This document shows, in pieces, positions 1 to 6,435 of a DNA stretch of 8,438 bases. The notes below the pieces were generated by a model. It was given only the letters and a program-made list of their open reading frames with translations, was not told the origin of the DNA and ran no database searches. The DNA comes from an uncultured beta proteobacterium (GTDB taxonomy: Bacteria > Pseudomonadota > Gammaproteobacteria > Burkholderiales > Burkholderiaceae_C). Made by a program: the position numbers and the translations under genes. The stretch spans positions 1 through 8,438 of the forward strand of contig CAIQEX010000530.1 of the NCBI GenBank assembly GCA_903870955.1. The letters run 5' to 3'. Numbering within the stretch: the stretch's first letter is position 1; the number at the start of each line of letters is the position of its first letter.

Positions 1-375
1 CCACCCAAGGTGGTGGGTGGCTCCACGATCACCCAGCAACTGGCCAAGAACCTGTTTCTTTCCGGCGAACGCACGCTTTTTCGCAAGGCCCAGGAATTTG
101 TGCTGACCATGGCGCTGGAAGTTCTGGTCGGCAAGAAACGTATCCTGGAAATTTATCTCAATAACGTGGAATGGGGCGAAGGGGTGTTTGGTGCCGAAGC
201 TGCGGCCCAGCATTACTTTCGCAAATCGGCCGCAAAACTAACCGCCTACGAAGCGGCCCGCTTGGTGGTGATGCTGCCACGCCCCAAGTATTTTGAAAAG
301 ACGCCCAACTCGGCCTACTTGAGTGGACGTGCAGGCGTCATCGCCGGTCGGATCCCTGATGCGAAGCTCCCGTGA
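1..375 (+). CDS. mtgA: Monofunctional peptidoglycan glycosyltransferase MtgA, 3' part
   Basis: The protein polymerises lipid II into glycan strands at the periplasmic face of the inner membrane, without a transpeptidase domain. The frame is open from base 1, so the 5' end lies outside the window; 124 codons and a TGA stop remain. Near the start is the GT51 signature [14 protein letters not shown]. Next comes an RKAQE segment, whose Glu fits the second catalytic Glu of the family. [10 protein letters not shown] and [15 protein letters not shown] follow, which are the conserved C-terminal half of the GT51 fold. The first catalytic Glu (EDxxF region) and the N-terminal membrane anchor are missing because of the window edge. 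The frame stops soon after the fold ends, as in monofunctional enzymes, so a class A penicillin-binding protein is unlikely. I see no terminator directly after it. Confidence 0.93.
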   Translation, partial: PPKVVGGSTITQQLAKNLFLSGERTLFRKAQEFVLTMALEVLVGKKRILEIYLNNVEWGEGVFGAEAAAQHYFRKSAAKLTAYEAARLVVMLPRPKYFEKTPNSAYLSGRAGVIAGRIPDAKLP

Positions 376-446
376 TCTAGGTCATCTTCAGTCCATTCGG
401 AATATTGATACCTTGCATTGTTCGAATAAAGCCTCAGACTCAGTAT

Positions 447-677
447 GTGACCGCATCCATCCGCAATTTCAAACACATTGTGGGCAACCATGTGCGGGAA
501 ATGAGACTCAGTGGAAATTTGACCCAGGACCTGCTGGCTGAGCGTTGTGGCATCTATCGGACTTACCTGAGTCGGATAGAAATGGGAAAGGCCAACCCGA
601 CCTTATTGGTACTGGTGGCGCTGGCCAATTGTCTGGACGTGCAACCGTTCGAATTACTCGTCGATCCGCCACTCTAA
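447..677 (+). CDS. Small XRE-family helix-turn-helix transcriptional regulator
   Basis: This is a stand-alone DNA-binding protein of 76 residues if it starts at the GTG at 447. Almost the whole chain is one Cro/C1-type domain: a first helix (NFKHIVGNHVREMR), the helix-turn-helix LTQDLLAERCGIYRTYLSRIE at about 25-45, then MGKANPTLLVLVALANCL and a short tail. No effector domain or second module is present. A TTG at 405 would add 14 residues (IPCIVRIKPQTQY...) that do not look like protein of this family; neither start has a convincing SD site, so the start is uncertain. The gene lies 71 bases after mtgA and 38 bases before the acyltransferase, on the same strand, so it may control those lipid genes or itself. 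The stretch from 376 to about 680 looks somewhat richer in A+T than its neighbours. Target unknown. Confidence 0.85.
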   Translation: MTASIRNFKHIVGNHVREMRLSGNLTQDLLAERCGIYRTYLSRIEMGKANPTLLVLVALANCLDVQPFELLVDPPL

Positions 678-702
678 AGACTGTAGCGTCAACATCCCTC
701 TG

Positions 703-708
703 TATCAT
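703..708 (+). promoter_or_regulatory. Possible -10 element before the acyltransferase gene
   Basis: TATCAT matches the sigma-70 -10 consensus at five of six positions and ends seven bases before the ATG at 716. Transcription would begin at about the start codon, giving a leaderless message; this fits the absence of an SD site. No good -35 hexamer is present, so the call is weak. Confidence 0.25.
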
Positions 709-715
709 CGCGGCC

Positions 716-1327
716 ATGTTGGCCAAGTTGATGTCTTTGTTTTTGCTGGGTTTGATCCGGGTGCTCACCGGCTCGCAGGCGCGATGGGTCGGATGTCCGC
801 CCAAGGCCGAGCAACGCATTTACTTTGCCAACCACCAAAGCCATGCCGATCTGGTCATGATCTGGGCTGCTTTGCCAAAAGAATTGCGCCACACGACGCG
901 CGCCATTGCCGCACGTGACTACTGGACCAAGACACCCTTCAAGCAGTGGCTGACCACTGAAGTGTTTAACGTCATTTACGTATCACGCGAACGCACCGCC
1001 GATGAAGACCCCCTGGAGCCGCTGCTTGAAGCCCTTTCCAAAGGCGACTCGATAATTCTGTTTCCAGAAGGCACCCGTGGCCATACCGGAGAGCCTCAAC
1101 CCTTTAAGGCCGGCTTGTACAACCTGGCACTGAAGGTTCCTCAGGCCGTGCTGGTTCCCGCCTGGATCAACAACGTTCAACACGTGCTTCCCAAGGGCGA
1201 AGTGGTACCCGTGCCTGTGCTGTGCTCGGTGACATTTGGCACACCGATGCAATTGCAGACGGGCGAAGACCACCGCGAGTTTCTGACACGTGCACGCAAT
1301 GCCGTCATCGCGCTGCGCGACGTATAG
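716..1327 (+). CDS. PlsC-type 1-acylglycerol-3-phosphate acyltransferase
   Basis: A predicted lysophospholipid acyltransferase of 203 residues that would acylate lysophosphatidic acid to phosphatidic acid at the inner membrane. The family motifs are present: the catalytic NHxxxxD block as NHQSHAD (His40, Asp45), the substrate-binding FPEGTRG at 116-122, and a later VPAWINN segment where family members carry their fourth block. A short hydrophobic helix at about 5-17 could anchor it. The frame is open back to 545, but that part overlaps the XRE gene and is rich in Arg, Gly and Ser, so I chose the ATG at 716; an ATG at 731 is also possible. No SD site is seen. The cytidylyltransferase gene follows after 15 bases, so the two are probably one operon and carry out consecutive steps. 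Being short, it may be a paralogue of the housekeeping plsC, so I give no symbol. Confidence 0.87.
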   Translation: MLAKLMSLFLLGLIRVLTGSQARWVGCPPKAEQRIYFANHQSHADLVMIWAALPKELRHTTRAIAARDYWTKTPFKQWLTTEVFNVIYVSRERTADEDPLEPLLEALSKGDSIILFPEGTRGHTGEPQPFKAGLYNLALKVPQAVLVPAWINNVQHVLPKGEVVPVPVLCSVTFGTPMQLQTGEDHREFLTRARNAVIALRDV

Positions 1328-1342
1328 GCCACCCGACTAGCC

Positions 1343-2332
1343 ATGTATTTCTATCTTAAAAATCTCGCACCAACGCAGCAGATTGGCGCACTCTTCATCC
1401 TCGTCTTTGGCCTGTTGCTGCTCGCCAGCGTCACCGCCTTTTCTTTCTCCATAAGGGAGTTTCATAACCAGGCAGAGGATGAACGTCGCCGCGCCGCTCT
1501 GGCAAGCATCAACGGCATCATTCGCACCAGCTGGCTGATGGTGGCCGTGTTCTGGCTCGGCTGGATGATGGGCAACCGGGTGGCGCTGACTCTCTTTGGC
1601 CTGGTTTCCTTCTTTTCATTGCGCGAGTTTCTGACACTCTCGCCCACACGCCGGGGCGACCACCGAAGCCTGGTGCTGGCCTTCTTCGGGGTGCTACCGT
1701 TGCAATACTGGCTGGTCTGGGCCGAGCACTTTGATATGTTCGCTGTGTTTATTCCGGTGTTTGTTTTTCTGGCGTTGCCGGTGATCAGCGCACTGGCCAA
1801 CGACCCCGTGCGATTTCTGGAGCGCAATGCCAAGTTGCAGTGGGGCATCATGGTTTGTATTTATGGCATGAGCCATGTGCCCGCGCTTCTGATGCTGCAC
1901 TTTCCGGGCTACGACCACCGCAACGCATTTATGGTTTTCTTCCTGGTCATGGTGGTGCAGGTCTGCATGATCACCCAACATCTGACCGGGCGTTGGCTCA
2001 AGAAGGCTCCGGTGGTGCCGGCCATTAGCACCAGCTTTCATTGGAGCAGTTGGGCGCTCGGCATGCTGACCGCCAGCGTGTTTGGCGCAGCACTGGCGGG
2101 CATTACCCCCTGGGTACCCGGAACGGCCTTTGCCTTTTCATTTATTGCGTGCCTGGCCGGATCGCTGGGTCACTTTGTCATGAAGGCAATCAAGCGTGAC
2201 CGCGGCATACCCAACTGGGGTGCCCAAGGGCGCGCAGTGACAGGTGCCGGGGGTCTGCTCGACCGAGTCGATGCGCTGTGTTTTGCAGCACCCGTGTTTT
2301 TTCATTCGGCACGCTGGTATTTTGATTTATAG
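1343..2332 (+). CDS. CdsA/YnbB-type phosphatidate cytidylyltransferase (CDP-diglyceride synthase family)
   Basis: An integral membrane protein of 329 residues, predicted to convert phosphatidic acid and CTP to CDP-diacylglycerol. Hydrophobic segments fall at about 14-34, 63-96, 109-126, 131-150, 167-186, 194-210, 236-254 and 260-280. The C-terminal family signature is recognisable: Ser274, the KAIKRDRG segment at 281-288, then GAGGLLDRVD at 301-310 and CFAAPVFFH. The acidic residues expected to bind metal (Asp286, Asp307, Asp310) are kept. Compared with the classical CdsA signature, the His of the HGG motif is Ala302, and extra residues separate the KRD block from GAGG. Length and ending resemble the YnbB group (COG4589) more than housekeeping CdsA; that assignment is from memory. 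The gene starts 15 bases after the acyltransferase, which supplies its substrate. No CDP-alcohol phosphatidyltransferase follows; the next gene is convergent. Confidence 0.85.
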   Translation: MYFYLKNLAPTQQIGALFILVFGLLLLASVTAFSFSIREFHNQAEDERRRAALASINGIIRTSWLMVAVFWLGWMMGNRVALTLFGLVSFFSLREFLTLSPTRRGDHRSLVLAFFGVLPLQYWLVWAEHFDMFAVFIPVFVFLALPVISALANDPVRFLERNAKLQWGIMVCIYGMSHVPALLMLHFPGYDHRNAFMVFFLVMVVQVCMITQHLTGRWLKKAPVVPAISTSFHWSSWALGMLTASVFGAALAGITPWVPGTAFAFSFIACLAGSLGHFVMKAIKRDRGIPNWGAQGRAVTGAGGLLDRVDALCFAAPVFFHSARWYFDL

Positions 2333-2364
2333 GTTTTTCGACCCACACTGGATTGGCACGATTC

Positions 2365-3249
2365 TCAAGCGTTGGCCAACACGTGGGCCTTAAAAATTGA
2401 CGCGATGGGCGAGAGTTTTTTACCCCTCGGGTGAACCACATGCCAGTGGGATTCCACCGGAAATCCCGCAACATTCAAGACCGATACCCCGTGCTCTTTG
2501 GCATTGCCATGCAGGGCGTGACTGGAGATCACGGAAATGCCCATACCACCCGCAACCGACTCCTTGATGGCCTCGTTGCTGCCAAGCTCCAAGCGCAGGT
2601 CCGGGCGAAACTTCAACTGCTTGAAGCAGTTGTCCACCGCCATGCGGGTACCTGAGCCCTGTTCCCGAAGAATGAATCGCTGACCGGAGAGGTCAGCCAG
2701 TGACAGCATCTCTTTCTTTACCAGCGGGTTGCCACTGGCGCAGACCATGACCAGCGGGTTGGACATGAAGACCTCAGCAACCAAGTCCAGATCCGTGGGC
2801 GGTATAGACATGACATAGAGATCATCCAGGTTGTTGCGCAAGCGTGCCACCACTCCGTCACGGTTCAGGACCTCCATCGACACGTCGATCTCCGGATAAC
2901 GCTTGCAAAAGTTGCCCAACAACCGGGGCACAAAGTATTTTGCGGTGCTCACCAGTGCCACACGCAACTTGCCCCGCGTATAGCCCTTAAAGGCATTAAC
3001 CCGCTGCTCAAAGCCATCCCATTCTGCAGCCACTACCCGCGCCGTTTGGGCCAACTCCTTGCCTACCTCCGTCATATACACCCTGCGGGCAACCAATTCG
3101 TAAATCGGCAGACCGATGGCGTCGGCGACATCCTTCAACTGCATAGAGGCCGTGGGTTGGGTCACATGCATCACGCGGGCGGCTCCACTGACACTGCCGG
3201 TTTCGGCCAATGCCAGCACCAGCCGCAGTTGACGAAAGGAAATATTCAT
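2365..3249 (-). CDS. LysR-family transcriptional regulator, CbbR/CmpR-like
   Basis: A transcription factor of 294 residues. The N-terminal winged helix-turn-helix spans about 4-62, with the LysR core GSVSGAARVMHVTQPTAS followed by QLKDVADAIGLPIYE. The effector domain runs from about 93 to the end. It opens with KLRVALVSTAKYFVPRLLG and contains NRDGVVARLRNNLDDLYVM; the STAKYF and NxDDL features are typical of CbbR and CmpR, which regulate carbon fixation and bicarbonate uptake and respond to metabolites. The start is the ATG whose complement lies at 3247-3249; no strong SD precedes it. The gene diverges from the sbtA-type gene across 85 bases, the usual arrangement for a LysR protein controlling its neighbour and itself. 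Its end faces the cytidylyltransferase gene with 32 bases between and no clear terminator. No RuBisCO or other carbon-fixation gene is visible, so the CbbR symbol is not given. Confidence 0.92.
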   Translation of the reverse strand: MNISFRQLRLVLALAETGSVSGAARVMHVTQPTASMQLKDVADAIGLPIYELVARRVYMTEVGKELAQTARVVAAEWDGFEQRVNAFKGYTRGKLRVALVSTAKYFVPRLLGNFCKRYPEIDVSMEVLNRDGVVARLRNNLDDLYVMSIPPTDLDLVAEVFMSNPLVMVCASGNPLVKKEMLSLADLSGQRFILREQGSGTRMAVDNCFKQLKFRPDLRLELGSNEAIKESVAGGMGISVISSHALHGNAKEHGVSVLNVAGFPVESHWHVVHPRGKKLSPIASIFKAHVLANA

Positions 3250-3271
3250 AGGTTTTTATCTATGCGAAAAC

Positions 3272-3281
3272 ATTTATAAAT
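3272..3281. promoter_or_regulatory. Palindrome and TATAAA in the lysR/sbtA divergent promoter region
   Basis: The intergenic segment 3250-3300 is very rich in A+T and holds the perfect ten-base palindrome ATTTATAAAT. Because it is symmetric, it offers a TATAAA -10-like element on both strands (3275-3280 on plus). No good -35 lies 17 bases before it for sbtA, which would suit an activator-dependent promoter. It could be a regulator site, a -10 element or both. Sites fitting the TTA-N7/8-TAA pattern described for CmpR were looked for and not found. Confidence 0.3.
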
Positions 3282-3319
3282 CGATTTTACAAGATGCTTG
3301 CAGCCGCCTAGCATGGGTG

Positions 3320-3326
3320 AAAAGGA
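3320..3326 (+). promoter_or_regulatory. Ribosome binding site of the sbtA-type gene
   Basis: AAAAGGA ends eight bases before the ATG at 3335. This spacing is near ideal and decides the start against an in-frame GTG at 3317, which would place the SD inside the coding region. Confidence 0.65.
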
Positions 3327-3334
3327 CATCAAAC

Positions 3335-4348
3335 ATGCACAATCTGCTCGACCCGGCCATTCTCTTTTTCATCTTTGGCGTCCTCGCAGGGCTTGTCAAA
3401 TCAAACCTGGAGATCCCGCAACCCATTTCGCGTTTTCTGGCGCTGTACCTTTTGATGGCCCTGGGCCTGAAGGGAGGGTTCGCACTGGCCCACTCCGGAT
3501 TTACCCCCCAAGTAGCGACCAGCCTGGGCTGTGCCGTCGTGCTGGCCGTCGCGGTGCCGCTGTTGGGCTATTGCCTTCTGCGCCGGGTGTTGTCCGGTTT
3601 TGATGCAGCCGCGGTGGCGGCAACCTATGGTTCCGTCAGCGCGGTGACATTTGTTACCGCGGTTCAAACCCTGGAAAACCAGCAGCTTGTGTTTGGTGGT
3701 TACATGTCCGCTGCCATGGCTTTGATGGAGTCACCGGCCATCATTCTTGCCATCGTCTTTGCCAATGCTTTGCGGCAGAAACCGGCCAACGCCATGGCGG
3801 TGAACGGCGGCGGTGTGGCCGTGTTGTCTCCGGGTTTTTCGACGCCACGTGCCGGTGTTCCGTTTGGCAAGATTCTCCACGAGTCATTTACCGATGGCGC
3901 GCAACTGCTGCTGCTGGGAGCCATGCTGATCGGCATCCTGAGCGGTGATGCTGGCAAAGCGGCGATGCAACCGTTTTCGGGCGACCTCTTCAAGGGCATG
4001 CTGGCGTTTTTCCTGCTGGACATGGGGCTCTTGACCGCGCGCAGTTTGCCGCAGGTCAAAGGCAAATCGCCCTGGTTGCTGGCCTATGCCGTGCTGGGCC
4101 CCCTGACCCACGCGAGTCTCGCACTGGGACTTTGCGCATTGCTCGATGTTCCCATGGGCGATGCCATCCTGCTGATGGTGCTGGCAGCGAGCGCCTCTTA
4201 CATCGCCGTCCCGGCGGTCATGCGCCATGCCGTTCCAGAGGCAAACCCGTCGCTCTACTTCGGCTTGTCGCTGGGCATTACCTTTCCTTTGAACATCCTT
4301 TTTGGCATCCCGCTGTACACCCATCTGGCTAAAGCCGTGCTCGGGTGA
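3335..4348 (+). CDS. sbtA: SbtA-type sodium-dependent bicarbonate symporter
   Basis: An inner membrane permease of 337 residues predicted to import bicarbonate with sodium. It is almost wholly hydrophobic and fits about ten membrane segments in two related halves of five, joined by a hydrophilic link at about 146-183, as in the SbtA fold. Family blocks include FLALYLLMALGLKGGFAL at 34-51, ATYGSVSAVTFVTA at 96-109 and GGYMSAAMALMESPAI at 121-136 in the first half. The second half has LDMGLL at 228-233 and LAASASYIAVPAVMRHAVPE at 283-302. The protein is a little shorter than cyanobacterial SbtA (about 370 residues). The ATG at 3335 is chosen from its SD. It is divergent from a CbbR/CmpR-like regulator, which supports a role in inorganic carbon supply. 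No gene for the PII-like partner SbtB is next to it. The substrate is inferred from family; another small anion is possible. Confidence 0.9.
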   Translation: MHNLLDPAILFFIFGVLAGLVKSNLEIPQPISRFLALYLLMALGLKGGFALAHSGFTPQVATSLGCAVVLAVAVPLLGYCLLRRVLSGFDAAAVAATYGSVSAVTFVTAVQTLENQQLVFGGYMSAAMALMESPAIILAIVFANALRQKPANAMAVNGGGVAVLSPGFSTPRAGVPFGKILHESFTDGAQLLLLGAMLIGILSGDAGKAAMQPFSGDLFKGMLAFFLLDMGLLTARSLPQVKGKSPWLLAYAVLGPLTHASLALGLCALLDVPMGDAILLMVLAASASYIAVPAVMRHAVPEANPSLYFGLSLGITFPLNILFGIPLYTHLAKAVLG

Positions 4349-4384
4349 AGACAAGAACCAAGCCTGTGTTTTCTTCTTGAATCC

Positions 4385-5599
4385 TCAGGCCACAGCGACC
4401 ACGCGATTGCGTCCCGCCGCCTTGGCTTTGTAGAGCCCATCGTCGGCGCGCCGCAACCAGGCTGTGGCATCTTCATCGTCGCGAAGTTCAGCGACTCCGA
4501 GGGAGGCGGGAATCCGAATGATCTGCACGCCTTCCACCAGCCCCACAGCCGCCAACGACAGACGCAGGCGCTCGGCCAGGCTGGTGGCCGCCTCCAGGTT
4601 GGTCATGGGCAGCAAAACCAGAAACTCCTCCCCGCCCACGCGCCCCAGCATGTCGCCGTCACGCAGTTCGGCCTTGGCATGGAGTGCCGCCTCGCGCAGT
4701 GCGCGATCACCCACCTCATGCCCGTAGCGGTCGTTGATCGATTTGAAATGGTCCAGATCCATCATGATCAGTGACACGGGTGCACCGTGGCGTGCATGGA
4801 GCGCCACCTGGCGGTCGAGCTCTTCCATGAAATAGCGGCGACTGTAGGCACCCGTTAGCTGATCGAAAGTCACCAGGTGATTTAGTTGCTCCATAAGCGC
4901 GTGCAGTTCAGCGTTGCGGGTTTCCTTTTCGGTGTTGGCCCGGGTGAGTTCACGACTGACTCGGGTCAAACTTTCGACCAGCATTGAATTGCGCACAGAA
5001 CTGTCGATCTGGCGAATCAACTCTTGGCGAAGATCCCGGGAATACCTGAGTTGCACGGCAATCATGGCCACCCAGCCGACACCAATTTCACGGCCCACGG
5101 GATTGTCGATAACGAGCAACTGCACCAAGGGCAAAATGAATAGCCCGACCGCAAACGGAAGCATCGCCCATCGCATTGGCGCCATCACCACCATGCAGAT
5201 GAAAGAGACACCCACCAGAACGCATAGCGTGGCGACGTAGAAGAAAAATTTATCCGGCGCCCAGACAAACCAGGTCGCCGCGCCCCACATCAGGCCCAGC
5301 AACCCACAGCACATCAATTGGGCGTTCAACCAGCGGTTGATCGGGCGATTGCCCTGCAAGGCTTTGCGAAAACCGCGGCCAAAAAAAAGAATGAGCAGTT
5401 CGACGCCTGCAATCATGGCCCCCCACTCCAGGGCCTGCAACGCTCCGGCTGCGGTCACTTGCAGCCAGACAACAAAAGCAATGACCATTGGTGATACCAA
5501 TGCGCTGGCGATCAGGCGCTCGTTAAAAACGCTTGTGCTCTCGCGCTGCACCATTTCCGCCAGCAACTGCTCATCAACCGTGTGTACCGGGCCAGTCAC
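4385..5599 (-). CDS. Membrane-bound diguanylate cyclase (GGDEF domain)
   Basis: An enzyme of 404 residues that would make cyclic di-GMP from two GTP. About six hydrophobic segments fill residues 29-185 (near 29-50, 59-75, 93-112, 119-140, 146-164, 171-185); this sensor part resembles no named domain that I recognise. A helical, probably coiled-coil linker (186-240) leads to the GGDEF domain at 241-402. The domain starts with [11 protein letters not shown] and holds [10 protein letters not shown] at 281-290 for metal and GTP. The active site is GGEEF at 322-326. RDGD at 313-316, five residues before it, is an intact RxxD inhibitory site, so product feedback is expected. There is no EAL domain. 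The frame is open back to 5728, but the GTG at 5599 has a strong SD and the upstream residues are Arg-rich and unlike a membrane protein. It is convergent with sbtA (36 bases) and divergent from ruvC. The signal sensed is unknown. Confidence 0.92.
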   Translation of the reverse strand: MTGPVHTVDEQLLAEMVQRESTSVFNERLIASALVSPMVIAFVVWLQVTAAGALQALEWGAMIAGVELLILFFGRGFRKALQGNRPINRWLNAQLMCCGLLGLMWGAATWFVWAPDKFFFYVATLCVLVGVSFICMVVMAPMRWAMLPFAVGLFILPLVQLLVIDNPVGREIGVGWVAMIAVQLRYSRDLRQELIRQIDSSVRNSMLVESLTRVSRELTRANTEKETRNAELHALMEQLNHLVTFDQLTGAYSRRYFMEELDRQVALHARHGAPVSLIMMDLDHFKSINDRYGHEVGDRALREAALHAKAELRDGDMLGRVGGEEFLVLLPMTNLEAATSLAERLRLSLAAVGLVEGVQIIRIPASLGVAELRDDEDATAWLRRADDGLYKAKAAGRNRVVAVA

Positions 5600-5605
5600 G
5601 CAACG

Positions 5606-5612
5606 CTCCCCT
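5606..5612 (-). promoter_or_regulatory. Ribosome binding site fixing the GTG start of the diguanylate cyclase
   Basis: Read on the minus strand, AGGGGAG lies six bases before a GTG whose complement is at 5597-5599. It is the strongest SD in the window and supports a start 43 codons inside the longest open frame. Confidence 0.65.
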
Positions 5613-5733
5613 ATGGAATTTTCAGGTCTGTAGCCGCAATGACGTGATCGCCGGCGGTTGCGCAGTCTACAGGATCTCAGCCAGATTGTGGTGCCAACCA
5701 GAGCGCCCAGGCCCGCAGCCCCAGGCACACCGC

Positions 5734-5739
5734 TATCAT
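5734..5739 (+). promoter_or_regulatory. Possible -10 element of ruvC, leaderless message
   Basis: TATCAT ends six bases before the ruvC ATG, so transcription would start at or beside the first codon. No SD precedes ruvC, in keeping with a leaderless message. A matching -35 is not evident. Confidence 0.35.
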
Positions 5740-5745
5740 CCCCCG

Positions 5746-6312
5746 ATGCGAATACTTGGAATTGACCCTGGTCTGCGCACCACCGGTTTTGGCGTGGTGG
5801 ATGAAGCCGGTGGCCAACTCAGCTATGTGGCCAGCGGCACCATCAGCACCCAGCATCTGGACACCCACGCGCTTCCGGCCCGCTTGAAAGTGCTGTTTGA
5901 TGGCATTGGCGAAGTGGTGCAACGCTACCAACCGGACTGCGCTGCGGTGGAAATTGTCTTCGTCAACGTCAACCCGCAGTCCACCCTGTTGCTGGGTCAA
6001 GCACGCGGCGCGCTGATCACGGCTTTGGTGTCCCAAAACTTACCGGTGGCCGAATACACCGCGCTGCAGATGAAGCAGGCGGTGGCCGGACACGGACGCG
6101 CACAAAAAAGTCAGATCCAGGAAATGGTGATGCGACTGCTCGCTTTGAACGGCTTGCCGGGGCCCGATGCCGCTGACGCCCTGGGGCTGGCCATCACCCA
6201 TGCCCACGCCGGAAAGGCCATGGCCCGATTGGCGGCGGCCGATAGCCTGGGCGGCGGCGTACCATCCAAAATTAGCAACAAAGCCTCTTACCGTGCCGGG
6301 CGAAGCCGATAA
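5746..6312 (+). CDS. ruvC: Crossover junction endodeoxyribonuclease RuvC
   Basis: The Holliday junction resolvase acts as a dimer and cuts junctions that RuvAB has moved, finishing recombinational repair. The protein has 188 residues, slightly longer than the E. coli enzyme (173), with the extra part at the C terminus. It begins with [19 protein letters not shown]. All four metal-binding acidic residues are present: Asp7, Glu69 ([15 protein letters not shown]), and Asp141 and Asp144 in [10 protein letters not shown]. The LLLGQARG block at 81-88 is kept as well. The frame is open back to 5533, but that part overlaps the cyclase gene on the other strand, and MRILGIDPG is the family N terminus, so I use the ATG at 5746. 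In many Burkholderiales ruvC is followed by ruvA and ruvB; here glgB follows after 116 bases, so it may be transcribed alone. Confidence 0.97.
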   Translation: MRILGIDPGLRTTGFGVVDEAGGQLSYVASGTISTQHLDTHALPARLKVLFDGIGEVVQRYQPDCAAVEIVFVNVNPQSTLLLGQARGALITALVSQNLPVAEYTALQMKQAVAGHGRAQKSQIQEMVMRLLALNGLPGPDAADALGLAITHAHAGKAMARLAAADSLGGGVPSKISNKASYRAGRSR

Positions 6313-6316
6313 AAAA

Positions 6317-6326
6317 GTTACGTAAC
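6317..6326. repeat. Perfect ten-base palindrome between ruvC and glgB
   Basis: GTTACGTAAC starts four bases after the ruvC stop codon and precedes the glgB leader region. It is too short and lacks a T-run, so it is not a convincing terminator; it could be an operator half-site pair. No regulator is known to me for it in this setting. Confidence 0.3.
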
Positions 6327-6369
6327 GGTTTCGTTTCACCGGCCAAACAGCCTTTTAAGGGTATAGCCT

Positions 6370-6435
6370 ATGGAAGGCACTGTAATGCTTGAACATACTG
6401 CTCTGATTGAAGAACGGATAACAAGAACATGTTGA
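6370..6435 (+). CDS. Possible 21-codon leader frame overlapping the glgB start
   Basis: An ATG at 6370 opens a frame of 21 codons ([20 protein letters not shown], then Cys) that ends with TGA at 6433-6435. The stop overlaps the first codons of glgB by seven bases. AAGGG at 6357-6361 lies eight bases before the ATG, a better SD than the one at glgB itself. A second in-frame ATG is at 6385. This layout would allow translation of the leader to be coupled to glgB. There is no run of a single amino acid as in classical attenuators. It may be a chance frame; nothing is known to me about the peptide. Confidence 0.3.
   Translation: MEGTVMLEHTALIEERITRTC

Noticed and set aside
405..446. TTG start adding 14 residues to the XRE regulator
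   Set aside because: The added residues do not resemble the family and no ribosome site supports it; GTG at 447 starts just before the first helix of the domain. Both remain possible.
376..446. Promoter or RNA gene between mtgA and the XRE gene
   Set aside because: A TTGATA hexamer at 405-410 is present, but no -10 element lies at a proper distance and no stable fold was seen.
545..715. In-frame 57-codon extension of the acyltransferase
   Set aside because: It overlaps the XRE gene in another frame, is rich in Arg, Gly and Ser, and lacks family similarity; the ATG at 716 gives a normal PlsC-type N terminus.
2333..2364. Terminator between the cytidylyltransferase and LysR genes
   Set aside because: No inverted repeat of useful length is visible in the 32-base convergent gap.
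3286..3314. TTTACA and TAGCAT, 17 bases apart, as the sbtA promoter
   Set aside because: The hexamers fit fairly well, but transcription would begin at about 3321, inside the ribosome binding site, leaving almost no leader to bind the ribosome.
3317..3334. GTG start of sbtA six codons upstream
   Set aside because: The clear AAAAGGA site would then lie inside the coding region; it fits the ATG at 3335.
4352..4390. Possible terminator between the convergent sbtA and cyclase genes
   Set aside because: Only weak pairings are found (CAAGAA with TTCTTG across 16 bases, GCCTG with CAGGC across 19 bases); no stable stem followed by a T-run.
5600..5728. 43-codon N-terminal extension of the diguanylate cyclase
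   Set aside because: The GTG at 5599 has a strong SD and the extension is Arg-rich and unlike the start of a membrane protein.
5533..5745. Long N-terminal extension of RuvC
   Set aside because: It runs antisense over the start of the cyclase gene, and the family N terminus MRILGIDPG starts exactly at 5746.
6326..6341. Small CGGT/ACCG stem after ruvC as a terminator
   Set aside because: Four base pairs with no T-run is too weak.
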